Shown: in pieces, positions 12,060 through 23,494 of the stretch
Position numbering within the stretch: position 1 is the first letter of the stretch
How the letters are laid out: each line of letters opens with the position of its first letter
From: Membranipora membranacea
Taxonomy: Eukaryota; Bryozoa; Gymnolaemata; Cheilostomatida; Membraniporidae
NCBI GenBank assembly: GCA_914767715.1
Contig: OU612067.1
Coordinates: 12,405,001-12,469,000 of the forward strand
Reading direction: 5' to 3'
Length of the DNA stretch: 64,000 bases
Notes under the pieces: model-generated
Told to the model about the DNA's origin: nothing
Databases searched by the model: none
The model's input: the letters and a program-made list of their open reading frames with translations, nothing else
Made by a program: the position numbers and the translations under genes

Positions 12060-12785
12060 CTGTAAAAGAGATCAAATAGTTTTATAACAAGCCATCCATT
12101 TTTATTTGTAGCCCTCATTTTGTATTAAATTAAACGCTTTAAATGATTTGCCTTTAAACCTACACACGTCAGTTGTACACTGTGACAAACCCGCGACTGA
12201 AGTCTCTATTCAATGATAAGAATCATACCCAAAAGTCAAAATCTAACACCATTTTCGACAAGTTTCTTACATGTGTTTGGGGTTTGTGACAACCTCCCTA
12301 ATATCACTTGTGAAGGCTTTGGATTATAAAGCTAAGCTACCATTAGCTCTTGTTAGCTTTTTGGTCAGCTTTTAGTGTTAGATATTGGCTTTTGCAGAAT
12401 CATACCCTTTTGTGCCCTACTTATGACTAGTTTCTTACTTTTGTTTGGGGTTAGTGACACCCTCCATTTCAAAGCATCAAAATCATTAGTGATAGAAGAC
12501 TAAAATATCTCAGGGTTCCGATTAGCTTTCTCTGCGAAAGGATTAGGATGAGCGTATGAATCCAAATTTCGCCAATCTGTTGACAGCGTAGCGAGCCATA
12601 TATAAAAAGAAGCTGTCAACTACCTATTAGGGGGCCGCCCGCTGCCTGCATCGGGTATTGGAGACGCTCCACTATCAAACATCCCCTTACTGTGGGTGAA
12701 TTTTTTATAGTGGAGCGCCACAAAATACATACATGGGCAGCGGTTATTTGGTTATCAACTACTTGTCCTCAAATGAACTACGTAC

Positions 12786-12842
12786 CTTGTTCGGTAGGGT
12801 TAGCCTCATCAACTACTTGTCCTCCATGTGCATCTACTTTCT
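12786..12842 (-). CDS. 57-nt cassette exon, copy 3
   Basis: Acceptor 'ctcttttacag' and donor 'CAAG|gtacgtag' on the minus strand. In phase 1 it reads EKVDAHGGQVVDEANPTEQ. It is the most upstream copy of the triplet in transcription order. Exons 5' of it were not identified between here and 17 kb. Confidence 0.55.
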
Positions 12843-12899
12843 CTGTAAAAGAGACCAAATATATCACCCATTAACTACAACCAAGTTTCCTGAAAAGAA

Positions 12900-15800
12900 T
12901 TAAGCAAGGCGAGGCAAAGATCCAAAACAGGAAGTGCCTTATATTATATAGAATACAAATTAGAGACATGGCCCCTCCCCCTTTTACTCCTTGGTTTGAT
13001 GGTGGAATGCCACAAACTCCCATCGTAGCAGTTCACATCCTGGAACTAGGTGGAGGTTTTTATTAGTTGGTGCCTTTGAGGTGAGATGACTTTTGATGTT
13101 GCAAAGTAAGTTGCTAGACATAAAAGTCAATACCAACACAACTGGACAGCCATTAGATTATTGTAAACAAGCCCTACAGCCCTTGACCTTTACCTTTATA
13201 TTTCCCCAGGGAATAATATTTATAAAACAAAAAAAATTATGTTGTACAGATTCAATTTCCGGTCAGAATGCATTGAACTTGAATCACTGCCGAAAGATTT
13301 GATTAGTTGAATCAATGATTTACAAACCTAATGTGCACTAGCTGAAAACCATGGGCAAATGGGAGGGGGGGTATGGCAGCAGGCAGACTAGCCTGTTCAC
13401 TGGTGCGTACCACTCCCAAAGCCCCATGGAAAGTTGAGACTATTACTTATATCCCACAGGCAGACTGGATCCAGCCAAATATATCAAAAAACTCCCACTA
13501 TATAAAAATATATCTATATTGGGAGCAAGTTGCCCGCTGTATCCAGGATTTTACTTCGCGACACTTAAAAAAAAACACTCCCCTAGAGCAATCAAGAGGC
13601 TCTGGTGGCGGCCTGGGGAATAGCCAAATACATCTATTCCTCAGGGCAGTCAGAGCCTCCTACTTGCTCAAGGGGGCGAACCCACACCTTGTGGTTATCC
13701 CACCCCCTCCCCCTGGGCACACTGTAACACTATTACACATAGGTCTTCGGAGGGAAAGCCGCTGTGGGTCATTACAAAAGTGGTATCAGTTATATTACCT
13801 GGTCCATTTGGATTGAGGATAGTGCTGGGAGCGCGATCCTAGTAGAACAATAGAAATAATTTAATCCCTAGCAGTTGTGGTCAGCTCATTGCAGCATGAC
13901 CTAATTATGGTAATGTAATGAATTGGAGATTCAGAATGACAAGATTTAGATTCTCAGGAGTTGTTTTTACAACTTCTTTGAATTGGAAATTGACTGGGGA
14001 ATATTATGAGCAACAAAATGATGCGTGGAAATCTTATGTTCCAAGGATTATTATTATTATTTTTTTCACAAAAATAACCAGCGAGTTTTTTATAAGCTTC
14101 CATCACCTAGGAGTGTCTATATGCCTTGTTAGTGGACCGATGTCAAAAATTCAAGTACCAATGAGTAGCAAAAAGATTCTCTACTGTTATAGATTAGAAT
14201 ATTTCTGATATATACAAAAAGTGTTGTTGATTTATTTCAGGGTAGTTAATTACTGTTATCTCCTAATAACCAGAAGCTGCCACTGCTTAGTTGTGGTTAG
14301 GTGCCCATTGTGCTCATTTCAATAGCATGGGATGATTCCTTTCATTCTGTTCCTGAAATTGCTGATACCCCCATTTATCAATAAAAGAGTGGGCTTTAGG
14401 TGCACTTAGCCTAATCAGGTAATATAACTGATAGGAAACTTGTCATGGTTATTATTATGGTTGGCTATGGGTTGTCTTGTTTGGTGACAACCCATAGCCG
14501 CAACCACTAACCAACCACCAACAGCTTTCCCTCAAAACCTATGTTGCTACTACACTAGCTTAGTAGCAGCTGGTCAATCATAGGACTTGAGTAAGCCTAG
14601 TGTTGTTTGTCAACACTAGGCTTCCTCAAGTCCTATGCAGCTGGTCCTGAGTAGCTAGATTAGCTACTCAGGGCAGGCGCATCCTGATCTCATGCTTCTG
14701 TCATCATTGGAGACATAGCTGCATCTACATATGCCCATGTATGAGTAGAATTAGTAATCACTGAATTTGTTTCATGCTGGTTTGCAATATCTATAATCCA
14801 TTCTACACTCAAAGTCAGAACAACCTCAATATTCATTTTATCATAGAAATCAGAGATATCTGTGATTGGCTATTGCTGGGATTTTGACAAATCAAATCCC
14901 CTGTTACAGCAGTTACAGTTCACACTTCAAAAATAAGCTTGTCTGGATTGTCTCCTCTTTAAAAAAAAGGAGACAACTCAAGCTTAAAAATATTACCGAT
15001 TTTTTAAGAAGAAGCTTTCCCTGGAAAGTATTATTTTTTGTTTGTGTATAACATAACAAACATATTTTGAAAGGGAAATTCAAATCCCATAGATATGGCA
15101 GTCCCTTTTGATGTAAGAACCATTGTAAATAATATGAGACTTCATTAATACTAGACAGAATGCGCTATAAAGAGCTGATGATATTTAATTGTTCATTCTT
15201 GTATTTCTTACAGGCAGATTTAACATGTCACCATAACACTGTCCAGCATACTAAAGTTAAGTTAGCTTCATCGAAACCGTACCAGTATATAAAGAACACT
15301 AATTGTCCTGCTTATCTTAAAGTTACATTGGAGAAAGAAGGTTTCTAGTGAGTAGTCAGAGCTGTGATTTGTACAAAGATTATACACTACTGAGATAAAT
15401 AGCCGGTAAATGAAGGTCAGAGTCTTAGAGTCTTCACTTAGCTTGGTGTAGAGGTGTACGCGAGACTGGTCCTGACAGGCGGGAGTGGGTGGGAGTTCAA
15501 GGCATAGTGTCGAGAGCGGGAGTGGTATACCACGTCCGGCCAGCACCAGGACCTGGGCAGGACCAGTTTGCCGGAACAAAAGATTTTATAGTCCTGGCAG
15601 TAAAGTAGCAAGAAAATTGATCGATCTTACTGCTGATATTTTACTGTTGATATTTTTAAGATACATTATAATTATAATGTATGTGAAATTGAACATGGAA
15701 AATATTTGGCTACCGAGATGAACATTATAGAGCCTTCAATGTATAGGCAAGTAGGCCTAGGTAAAATGCCTGAAGTATTTAATTATTTAATTCTGTACAT

Positions 15801-16195
15801 ATACTGCTAAATCCTATAAACGCCCCGGCGTTTGTACCTTTAAAATGACTTTCATGACCGGCCTTTTGTTATGTTAATCATGTGCTCGGCTTATTGAAAC
15901 ATGATAAAAACAGGAGTTTATTGAAAGACCAGCGTTTATAGAACTATACGGTAATCTGATAATTAACAACACTGATCCAATGGCTTTAGTCTGCTAGTCT
16001 AATAAAACATAAGCAATACCATAAGCTATAACTCTGTCTGTACTCCGAAGTCCGAGGTAATTGAATGATTTAAAAATGATTTTCCTGTATTGGTACCACT
16101 GTAATACGGTTAAAATTTACTCAAATCTTCAATGGTTTAGCCTACTTGATTAATTTGGTTCTATCATCTTTTAGTAAGATATTATGAAGAAGTTA
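12900..16195. other. No supported gene; hairpin cluster inside
   Basis: There is a 147-codon open frame at 13373-13816 in a locally GC-richer patch, but it has no recognisable domain, and another of 96 codons follows at 13918. Neither has splice or start context that I trust. Hairpins at 14463-14672 are listed separately. The 5' exons of the minus-strand gene could lie here but were not recognised. Confidence 0.4.
14463..14672. repeat. Four consecutive fold-back hairpins
   Basis: Arms: 14463-14476 with 14485-14498 (14 bp perfect, ggctatgggttgtc); 14546-14552 with 14561-14567 (7 bp); 14580-14605 with 14611-14636 (26 bp, one mismatch, 5-nt loop); 14646-14656 with 14662-14672 (11 bp perfect, 5-nt loop). 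The arm sequences differ between hairpins, so they are not copies of one repeat. Confidence 0.85.
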
Positions 16196-17180
16196 ACTTC
16201 GGCTAGGAATTTCTGAGCTTATTGAGATGGTGGAAAAGATTATTCGGTTATTCACTATTCGGCCGGGAATTTCTGAGCTTATAGGGATGATGAATAAGAT
16301 TATTCGGTTATTCACTATTCGGCCGGGAATTTCTGAGCTTATAGGGATGATGAAGAAGATTATTCGGTTATTCACTATTCGGCTGGGAATTTCTGAGCTT
16401 ATTGAGATGATGAATAAGATTATTCGGTTATTCACTATTCGGCTAGGAATTTCTGAGCTTATTGAGATGGTGGATAAGATTATTCGGTTATTCACTATTC
16501 GGCTAGGAATTTCTGAGCTTATAGGGATGATGAATAAGATTATTCGATTATTCACTATTCGGCTGGGGATTTCTGAGCTTATTGAGATGATGAATTACAT
16601 TATTCGGTTATTCACTATTCGGCCGGGAATTTCTGAACTTATAGGGATGATGAATAAGATTATTCGGTTATTCACTATTCGGCTGGGAATTTCTGCCCTT
16701 ATAGACATGATGAATAACATTATTCGGTTATTCACTATCCAGCTGGGAATTTCTGAGCTTATTGAGATGATGAATAAGATTATTCGGTTATTCACTATTC
16801 GGCTAGGAATCTCTGAGCTTATAGGGATGATGAATAAGATTATTCGGTTATTCACTTTTCGGCTGGGGATTTCTGAGCTCATAGAGATGATGAATAAGAT
16901 TATTCGGTTATTCACTATTCGGCTAGGAATTTCTGAGCTTATTGAGATGGTGGATAAGATTATTCGGTTATTCACTATTCGGCTAGGAATTTCTGAGCTT
17001 ATAGGGATGATGAATAAGATTATTCGGTTATTCACTATTCGGCTAGGAATTTCTGAGCTTATTGAGATGGTGGATAAGATTATTCGGTTATTCACTATTC
17101 GGCTGGGGATTTCTGAGCTTATAGAGATGATGAATAAGATTATTCGGTTATTCACTATTCGGCTAGGAATTTCTGAGCTT
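16196..17180 (-). repeat. 60-bp minisatellite array 2, about 16 units, inverted relative to array 1
   Basis: Reverse complement of the 8037-9815 unit, again at 60-bp period, with the same variant classes (for example the 'cttttcggctggggattt ... gagctcatag' unit near 16855). The array starts abruptly within a unit at 'aacttcggctaggaattt'. Confidence 0.95.
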
Positions 17181-17276
17181 GTGGAATCGAACAGTATGGT
17201 TATTCTACTATTCACATATTCACATATTCGTTGTAATTTTCTCTCACATGGGATTTGGTATAATATTACCGTTTGC
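17181..17276 (-). repeat. Unique flank shared by both 60-bp arrays (copy 2)
   Basis: Matches the reverse complement of 7938-8036 and ends 'ggtataatattaccgtttgc'. It marks the same element boundary as in copy 1, next to a TAATATTACC motif. Confidence 0.7.
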
Positions 17277-17997
17277 TTCGCACCTACCATCTAGTTAGTA
17301 TATATATGCAGTCTTGTCTTACCATAAAGTAAACACTCCTTGGATGATGTTAGACCAAGAATGAGTAAACAAATAATAGTGTATTTTGCCTATCTTTATG
17401 TCCATTATCAAAATAAGAATTCAAATATCAATTGCAACTCCAAAAGTAAACAAAATTAAGCTGAGGAACCGAACCACTTTGATGACTGGTTTGCAGGACC
17501 AGCCCAACTACCCTTACATTTTCTGCCTAAGTTGGATGACTGATGGCAATTCAGAATGCTTTGACTAATCTCGGTCTTTTCAATCTTCTTTGGTATGAAA
17601 TTGAAGAGAATAGGATTGAATTAGAATTTATATTGCCATAATCGCATCAAAACAATGAACGATAACAACCCCAAAAAATATTATCAATGTGTTAGATTAT
17701 TTCAAATGGCATTTGGCACTGCATGCAGGTTTCCCTTATAATATGGACTGCTACAATATTATCAGGTACAATTGAATAGTTTATAATCATATTTCTTATT
17801 TTGCAAATCATAGTTGTTCAACTTGAATTTGATTCAGTTTTGAACAAATCCGGCTCTCCTTTGATTCTTATACTTAGTCTAAATTAAAAAATCTTTGCTC
17901 ATTTGTCAATCAATCCAGCCGGTTGTTTTCATCTCACTTTGTTTAATGACCGGCAGTAGATGCAAATTTTGATAACGATATTTACTCTGTATTCTAG

Positions 17998-18172
17998 TCC
18001 AAGTGTACAGACAACAATGACTGGGTAACATTCAGTGGTAATGCTGCTGCTCGAAGCGGAAACAGATGTGATTACATCCCCTACAGTCAGGTTTCCTGTA
18101 GAGTCAGAGCACGAAACAGTACAGGGTGGAGTGATGAGGCCTCTGTTGGGTCAATAAGGACTCTGTGTGACA
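17998..18172 (+). CDS. Gene 1 exon: FN3 second half
   Basis: Acceptor 'tattctag', donor 'GACA|gtgagt', 175 nt, phase 0 to 1. Encodes SKCTDNNDW ... VSCRVRARNSTGWSDEASVG. It is a close paralog of the gene 3 exon at 59943 (FKCTSMTNW ... VSCQIRAHN). The matching first half upstream was not found. Confidence 0.75.
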
Positions 18173-18403
18173 GTGAGTATTCTGAAATTAGAGAGTATGA
18201 GAAGCTTTGTCAATCCATACATTGCTTGTTTAAACGATAAGTTTAATATGAAGTAATGCATCCAGCTTCTTAAGAACAGACAGCGCTGAGAGGGCTTCGA
18301 TGTGGCAGCAAAAGCAGCAATTATATCAAAATAATATAATGAAAATGAAAATTGTACATCAAAACGTCAAAGTACGTAATGCATTTTTGTGTCTATATTC
18401 AAG

Positions 18404-18495
18404 CTCTGACAAAACTGCAAGACCTTCAAATCACATATATGGATGAAAGGATTAATGTAAAGAAAACAATATTAAGATACAGAATTAGTTGGCAG
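18404..18495 (+). CDS. Gene 1 exon: FN3 first half
   Basis: Acceptor 'tatattcaag', donor 'TGGCAG|gtaaaa', 92 nt, phase 1 to 0. Ends ILRYRISWQ, matching the LRWKYTVTWQ end of the gene 3 exon at 61034. Open frame. Confidence 0.65.
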
Positions 18496-18911
18496 GTAAA
18501 AAAAGTTTCAGCACTCATTTTCTTGCCATATATGCCTTGATTAACCATCAATGTATCCAAATGTCATCATGATTTTGTAATGATTTGTGATTGGTTATAC
18601 TCCTTCATGAGGCAGCAAAAAACTAGGAGATAATGGCTAGTATACTATTACTACGGTCATTGCAGTTTCAGATACGTCATGTTCGTTTATCCTTCTTACT
18701 ACAACAGTGATATAGGTTGAAAGCGCTGTTACTGATGCTCTAAACAAAACCTCATTGATTCACCTACCTGAAACCTGCTGTATTGGGGTAACTCAATCAA
18801 CAACAAATAAATATGTATATTGATTGATTGTCCGATATCTAAATGTAATACTCGCCTGTTTTAAATGCGTAAACTGAAATTAATTGGTCTAAATGTTGCA
18901 GGTCTGAAAAT

Positions 18912-19343
18912 TTTTTACACTACAAACATTCGTTCCATCATGTGCTATGCCATTCCAGCATAGTATACTTTTTTGTCTGAGCACAACAAATCACGGCTTG
19001 AAAGTGTACAAAAGGCAGCATTGAGAGTTATCCTCCCAGAATTTTATTATGAGGAACGCTATTTAGCCTTGGAACTTACCAACCTCAATGATTTTATGTT
19101 TAAAGTCTGTCCTAATCATTTCAGTAATGTTTTAAGGAATGAGTCTCATCCTCTGTACAATCGTATCATTTTTAATACCAATCAAAGAGTATCCTCGCGT
19201 AATGCCTATAAAGTCAGACCCAGACGCAGCCGTACAACTATACGCCAGTGCAGTTTTTTTAATTACTTTATGAATTTTTACAACAACAATTTTATGTACA
19301 ACTGAGTTACACCATGTAAAAATACAAATCAATCAATCAATCA
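18912..19343 (+). pseudogene. 5'-truncated non-LTR retrotransposon (CR1/jockey-like RT C-terminus)
   Basis: The frame contains IRSIMCYAIPA, then a TAG stop at 18961-18963 where these families usually have W, then LESVQKAALRVILPE and, further on, a basic R-R-S-R-T region and NYFMNFYNN. These match the conserved C-terminal part of CR1/jockey-type reverse transcriptases (the 'leRvQrrAlkiI' block). The open segment 18973-19305 ends in a stop and is followed by an (AATC)n tail at 19326-19343. The insertion separates the two halves of an FN3 domain (18404 and 19371) but leaves both splice sites. Confidence 0.75.
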
Positions 19344-19370
19344 TGTTTCATCATTGTTGTAATTTACCAG

Positions 19371-19581
19371 GATCCAACTGCTCACAACTGCGACAGACTG
19401 AGAACCGTACACACATTCCAAGTGTCTTCTTCAAATTTAAATGGTAAAAAATACACAACAGGGAGGACTTATTATATATATGCTGATGGTGTAGCAGATG
19501 TCATTGCAGCTGTTGAGGCATTCAATAATCACGATAACAAATCAATGGCGGAAACAATGATGATCACAACTCAGCCTATGC
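19371..19581 (+). CDS. Gene 1 exon: FN3 second half
   Basis: Acceptor 'gtaatttaccag', donor 'TATGC|gtaagt', 211 nt, phase 0 to 1. Encodes DPTAHNCDRLRTVHTFQVSS and, later, YYIYADGVADVIAAVEAFNN. Paralog of the gene 3 exon at 61320 (NPTNIKCASIRTSNPYQI ... YELYTDGNEAIALGVKVYNN). Confidence 0.7.
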
Positions 19582-19894
19582 GTAAGTGGCCAGAGGCCTA
19601 AAAAATGTAAAAAAATTTTGGGAGTAAATATGGATGGATAGATAGATTTTTAGGCGAATGGATATTTTTGAAACAAGCTATTATCACTCATCTATATAGT
19701 TGGTCAGAATTGATGTTATTCTCACAAGTCTTCCACTATAAATGAAAGAGTAAACTTCCTATGTTTTGTCCATGTCCGCTCCCATTCGACGATAACAGTA
19801 AATGTGATTCAATTTGCTATCACCTTACCCCATACTGTTAAACTGCAAATCTCATGACATCATACTATTCCTGTCAAAATTACTTGTTTTATAG

Positions 19895-20004
19895 GGCCTC
19901 AGACTATTCCTACAGCTCTCAGTGGTGTCTCAAAAATGTATGAATGAGTAACATTGACATGGGATGAACCACAATACCCGAATGGATACATATCTCATTA
20001 CCAG
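19895..20004 (+). pseudogene. Gene 1 exon: FN3 first half with in-frame TGA
   Basis: Acceptor 'ttttatag', donor 'TACCAG|gtttgt', 110 nt, phase 1 to 0 as expected. Reads PQTIPTALSGVSKMYE, then TGA at 19945-19947, then VTLTWDEPQYPNGYISHYQ. The sequence after the stop is a textbook FN3 B-C region, so the frame is right and the stop is real in this assembly. Confidence 0.75.
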
Positions 20005-21515
20005 GTTTGTGATCTGTTGATAAAGGCTTGCATATGATTCCCTTGTACTGTGGTAATTTTCCTTACAATTATGCTATACTGGCCGATTGTATATTTTCCA
20101 ATGATTGAAATACAACACTAATTTGTAATTATAACCATAATTTTATATGTTAATGAATTGCTAAAACCCACTCAAGTACTTTTGCGAATACCAGTGTAAG
20201 TTCTTTGAATCCAAGAATGTGCGTTACACGCACTGAACTCAATCCTGGAACAGCAGCTCACTCATAGCCTTATAAACAGTAATCACTTAATTTAGGAATA
20301 CTTACTTGATTTTATGAACTCCTCAATCCTCTAATAATTTAAGTTTATAGATGTCTATGTGATTTGCTATGTGAAATGCTATGTGATTGGCTGGCCCTAG
20401 TAGAGGGTGCCATCTTTACTGTATGACCACGTGACAGTCACCTGACTAAAACCATTACAACAAGATGCATTCTTCCGGATATAATGCAGTCTCTAATAAA
20501 ATATTCATTGATTTATGGATTTGTCTCATAGTGTTTTATTGTTTTATATTATCAAGACAGGCATAAATAAAAGTTGTTATGTTCAAAATAACAACCAAAT
20601 AAAAGAAAAAGACACTAGTTGTTGCTCACAGAAAATTGATTTTTTTAATAATCAAACATTGCGCAAACTCCAAAAAGCTACTAGGGACTGAGCTCGATGT
20701 CAAATGAAAATTGTGAGAATGTCTATTGGAAAATACAGCTCCCTGATTGGAGAATGGTGAGTTGAAAATGCTATTCTAAGAATAGCACAATTCAATGGTT
20801 ACACGTCACCAGTTGTTGCTTTACCATGACAATGGAATTATGTGCGATGCCGACAACTTGGGCTGGTATTTCTCTGGTGAGCATGTAAGTTGAATTCACA
20901 TGTTCGAAAATCGACTATGTGTTTTGTAGATAATAATTGTGAGGTTGATATAATCGTTTTTAGAAAAGTAAAATTGTTTAGCACATCATCAGTCATTAAA
21001 AGGCTGAGTCTCTGAAGAATTTTTTCCCTCATTGTTTTCCATTATCTAACCTTTACTTTTCATAAAGTTGGAGACAGCGGTGTTGCTAGCCAAAACACTA
21101 AAACTCCTCGCACATGTGAGTCACATAATAGGCATACATCAGGATCGTCAAAGTAACCTGGAGTGCAGATACTGCAATCAAGAAGTTCTCAAACTAACAC
21201 CCTATCACAAATCAGCTAGCGAAGAAATTTTCCATAACTGTTCCAAGCTGCCTGCTCCAATGCTTGAGTAGTTAATAGTTAATAGTTTATTAATGCCATC
21301 AAGAATCTCTTTTTGAGAATAGTGGAATTTAGTCATCGGTTACACATTCGCTATTCACTACCGGGTAATTGGTACTGCAGATGTCAGGTGCATCGTCTTT
21401 ATCGTCAAGAATTTTACCATACAATGTAAGAGAGTTTAAAGAGGCCATCAAAGATCTGATTATTATGTATTGAATTTGGCTCTGTAAGGCTATGATATTA
21501 TTATCTTTGTTCCAG
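20005..21515. other. Gene 1 intron; expected FN3 second half missing
   Basis: After the first-half exon at 19895 a matching second half would be expected, but the next FN3 exon (21516) is again a first half. No acceptor followed by an FN3-like frame was found here. A 'gtgagc' donor-like site near 20877 follows a short cysteine-containing frame without a clear acceptor. Otherwise AT-rich non-coding sequence. Confidence 0.4.
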
Positions 21516-21614
21516 ACCCGGCTTTGCCTGAAGATCTTGTAAGCTATATTAGTCAGGATTGATAACCCATCAGGTACACAGAGGAGAAGGATTAAGTTGG
21601 ACCTGCCAATTCAG
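21516..21614 (+). pseudogene. Gene 1 exon remnant: FN3 first half, broken
   Basis: Acceptor 'ctttgttccag', donor 'TTCAG|gtgagc'. At 99 nt it does not fit the phase 1 to 0 rule, and it has a TGA at 21560-21562 in the expected frame. The start (PALPEDL) and a later S-W-T in another frame suggest a decayed FN3 half. Confidence 0.5.
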
Positions 21615-21865
21615 GTGAGCAAACCACATTTATTAGTTTGATATCAGGCTCAGTTTTAACTTTTTGTCATGGCTACAAATGCCACAAAGTGCCACAAATG
21701 CATTGTCGCCTCAGTCAATCCATGACCTAAAACTTGAACATGACTCAAATTTCATGACTTAAACCTTTCATATGGTTTAATAGCATTCAATTGAATGAGC
21801 AGGTCATAATATGGTCTTTACATATCCCAACATAAAATGTGCGCGTTTTATTCCTCAACTACCAG

Positions 21866-22061
21866 GATATAAAACCAAAATGTGAGAAGGTTAAACATGA
21901 CGGAATATCATTTGCGGTCGTGGAAACGGGAAAGGAGGCACCAAATATATTTCCAATTACTGATCTAAATGCGGTGACAAAGTATTCAGTACATATCATG
22001 GTGAGGAATGACCAAGGTTGGCAGACAAATACTACTGTTGAATATGAGACCGGAGAGTTAG
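21866..22061 (+). CDS. Gene 1 exon: FN3 second half
   Basis: Acceptor 'ctcaactaccag', donor 'TTAG|gtaagc', 196 nt, phase 0 to 1. Encodes DIKPKCEKVKHDG, then ITDLNAVTKYSVHIMVRNDQ, then GW. This is the typical L-x-x-x-T-x-Y-x-V-x-V FN3 core. Open. Confidence 0.75.
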
Positions 22062-22383
22062 GTAAGCTATAAATCTTCATATACAGGCAGAGCATTCAAG
22101 TTTTTTATTGGAAAAATTGTGTTTTGTAGCTATGATTAAAAGATTTTGGGATTCCTCATCAATTTCATGAATTTTTTTACACATTTTGACCAAAGTTTTA
22201 GTGATGTTATTATTCACTTTTTTACAATATTACAATGAGTTAAAGTAGTTGTGCGAACCTCAGCAAGTGTTCTCTCTTCTGATGGTTGTAAGATAATTGT
22301 CAGTTACCAAGAAGGAAGAATACCTTGATTTGCGTCTTTTATCTTCAACCATAAAATGTTACTTTCACTTATCTTCTTCATAG

Positions 22384-22480
22384 CACCTTACTCAGAACCA
22401 CAAATGAATCTTGAGTTTAACAGCTACTGTGTTATTTGGAGCCACCAATTGATCGGAACGGCTACATCACCCACTATGAA
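22384..22480 (+). pseudogene. Gene 1 exon: FN3 first half with frameshift
   Basis: Acceptor 'cttcttcatag', donor 'TATGAA|gtatgt'. The length is 97 nt instead of a length leaving remainder 2. The first part reads APYSEPQMNLEFNSYCVIW. The final part, EPPIDRNGYITHYE, is in another frame. A one-base indel near 22440 explains both. Confidence 0.7.
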
Positions 22481-22703
22481 GTATGTATCTTTTGTAAAGC
22501 ATGTGAATTACTAGCAATGGACAATATTAGCTTAAAAATGCCCTTATGGTTTGTACTCATTTCAGTGAATAGAAGAACATGTAAAGATGAACCATTGAAA
22601 TAATTCAGAGATAATCCTTTAAATGAATATCCAACCAAATGGTGCATCAAAATCATCATCAATTCAGCCCGAAAAATTAATCCAATAAACTTGTTTTTTT
22701 TAG

Positions 22704-22896
22704 TATGACTGCGGATACTTTGATGAAGAGTTGAACATCAATCGCACTGTGAATGCTTCGGTTCTCAATTATCTCAGCAACAAGATAGAAGTCTGTGGTT
22801 TTCACTCAGAGTCCCAAATTAAATGCATGGCGGAAGCTGTCAATAGCATAGGATCAAGCCCGCCAGCTACAGGGGAAGGATATACAGTTGTTGAAG
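22704..22896 (+). CDS. Gene 1 exon: FN3 second half
   Basis: Acceptor 'tttttttag', donor 'GAAG|gtaatg', 193 nt, phase 0 to 1. Encodes YDCGYFDEELNINRTVNAS and, later, CMAEAVNSIGSSPPATGEG. Open. The F-G loop and G-strand motif (AVNSIGSSPP) are well conserved. Confidence 0.75.
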
Positions 22897-23494
22897 GTAA
22901 TGCTGAATGGAATAAGTCAAAGGGACGGATTTGTTTGAACAGATATCAGTACGAAAAGTGCCCATTATTATCTTGCACCTTAGAACACAGCTCAGAATTA
23001 CAAAGTTTCACTGGTGGGCTGGTTTTCAAGAGCCAGATGCCTGCCACATTAAACCTGGTTCACAACAATATTCAATCATTTTAAACTGACAGAGAGTGTG
23101 GAATGCTAACTAAACGCAGGCCTTCTGAATTTAGGAATATAAATGACAAAGGAATGTTTTGCAAGAATTGTTTGCTGGTTGGAATAAAAAAATGCGGAAG
23201 GTGTGCTAACTTGTAAGATTAATATCGATCTAATTTTTATTAAATGCAGCCGCATGCACAGTGTACCAATTCAAACAATATAGAACATATTACTATTCTC
23301 AATTATGCTTAAAGATGAAACACTGTATTGTATTTTTTTCCTGACATAAAATCATATTGAAATTAAATTATTGTATTTTTATGTCATGCTGTGTCATATC
23401 ACATCAAACTGCATTGAATTATATTAAATATTTGGATTAAATCATTATATAAATACTTAACCATTTACTGCGGGAAACTTCCTACTTTTCGCAG

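Larger units (their letters stand above)
11399..12870. repeat. Tandem genomic duplication carrying a 57-nt exon (3 copies)
   Basis: Blocks beginning 'caactacttgtcctcaaa' recur at about 11398, 11975 and 12752. The first two continue with matching intronic sequence, and each block carries one copy of the 57-nt minus-strand exon. Copies also share the inverted repeat 'gctccactat ... atagtggagc' near 11909 and 12665. The copies are similar but have diverged by substitutions and indels, so the duplication is not brand new. Confidence 0.8.

Noticed and set aside
13373..13816. 147-codon plus-strand open frame
   Set aside because: No domain, no convincing start or splice context. Possibly chance in a GC-richer patch.
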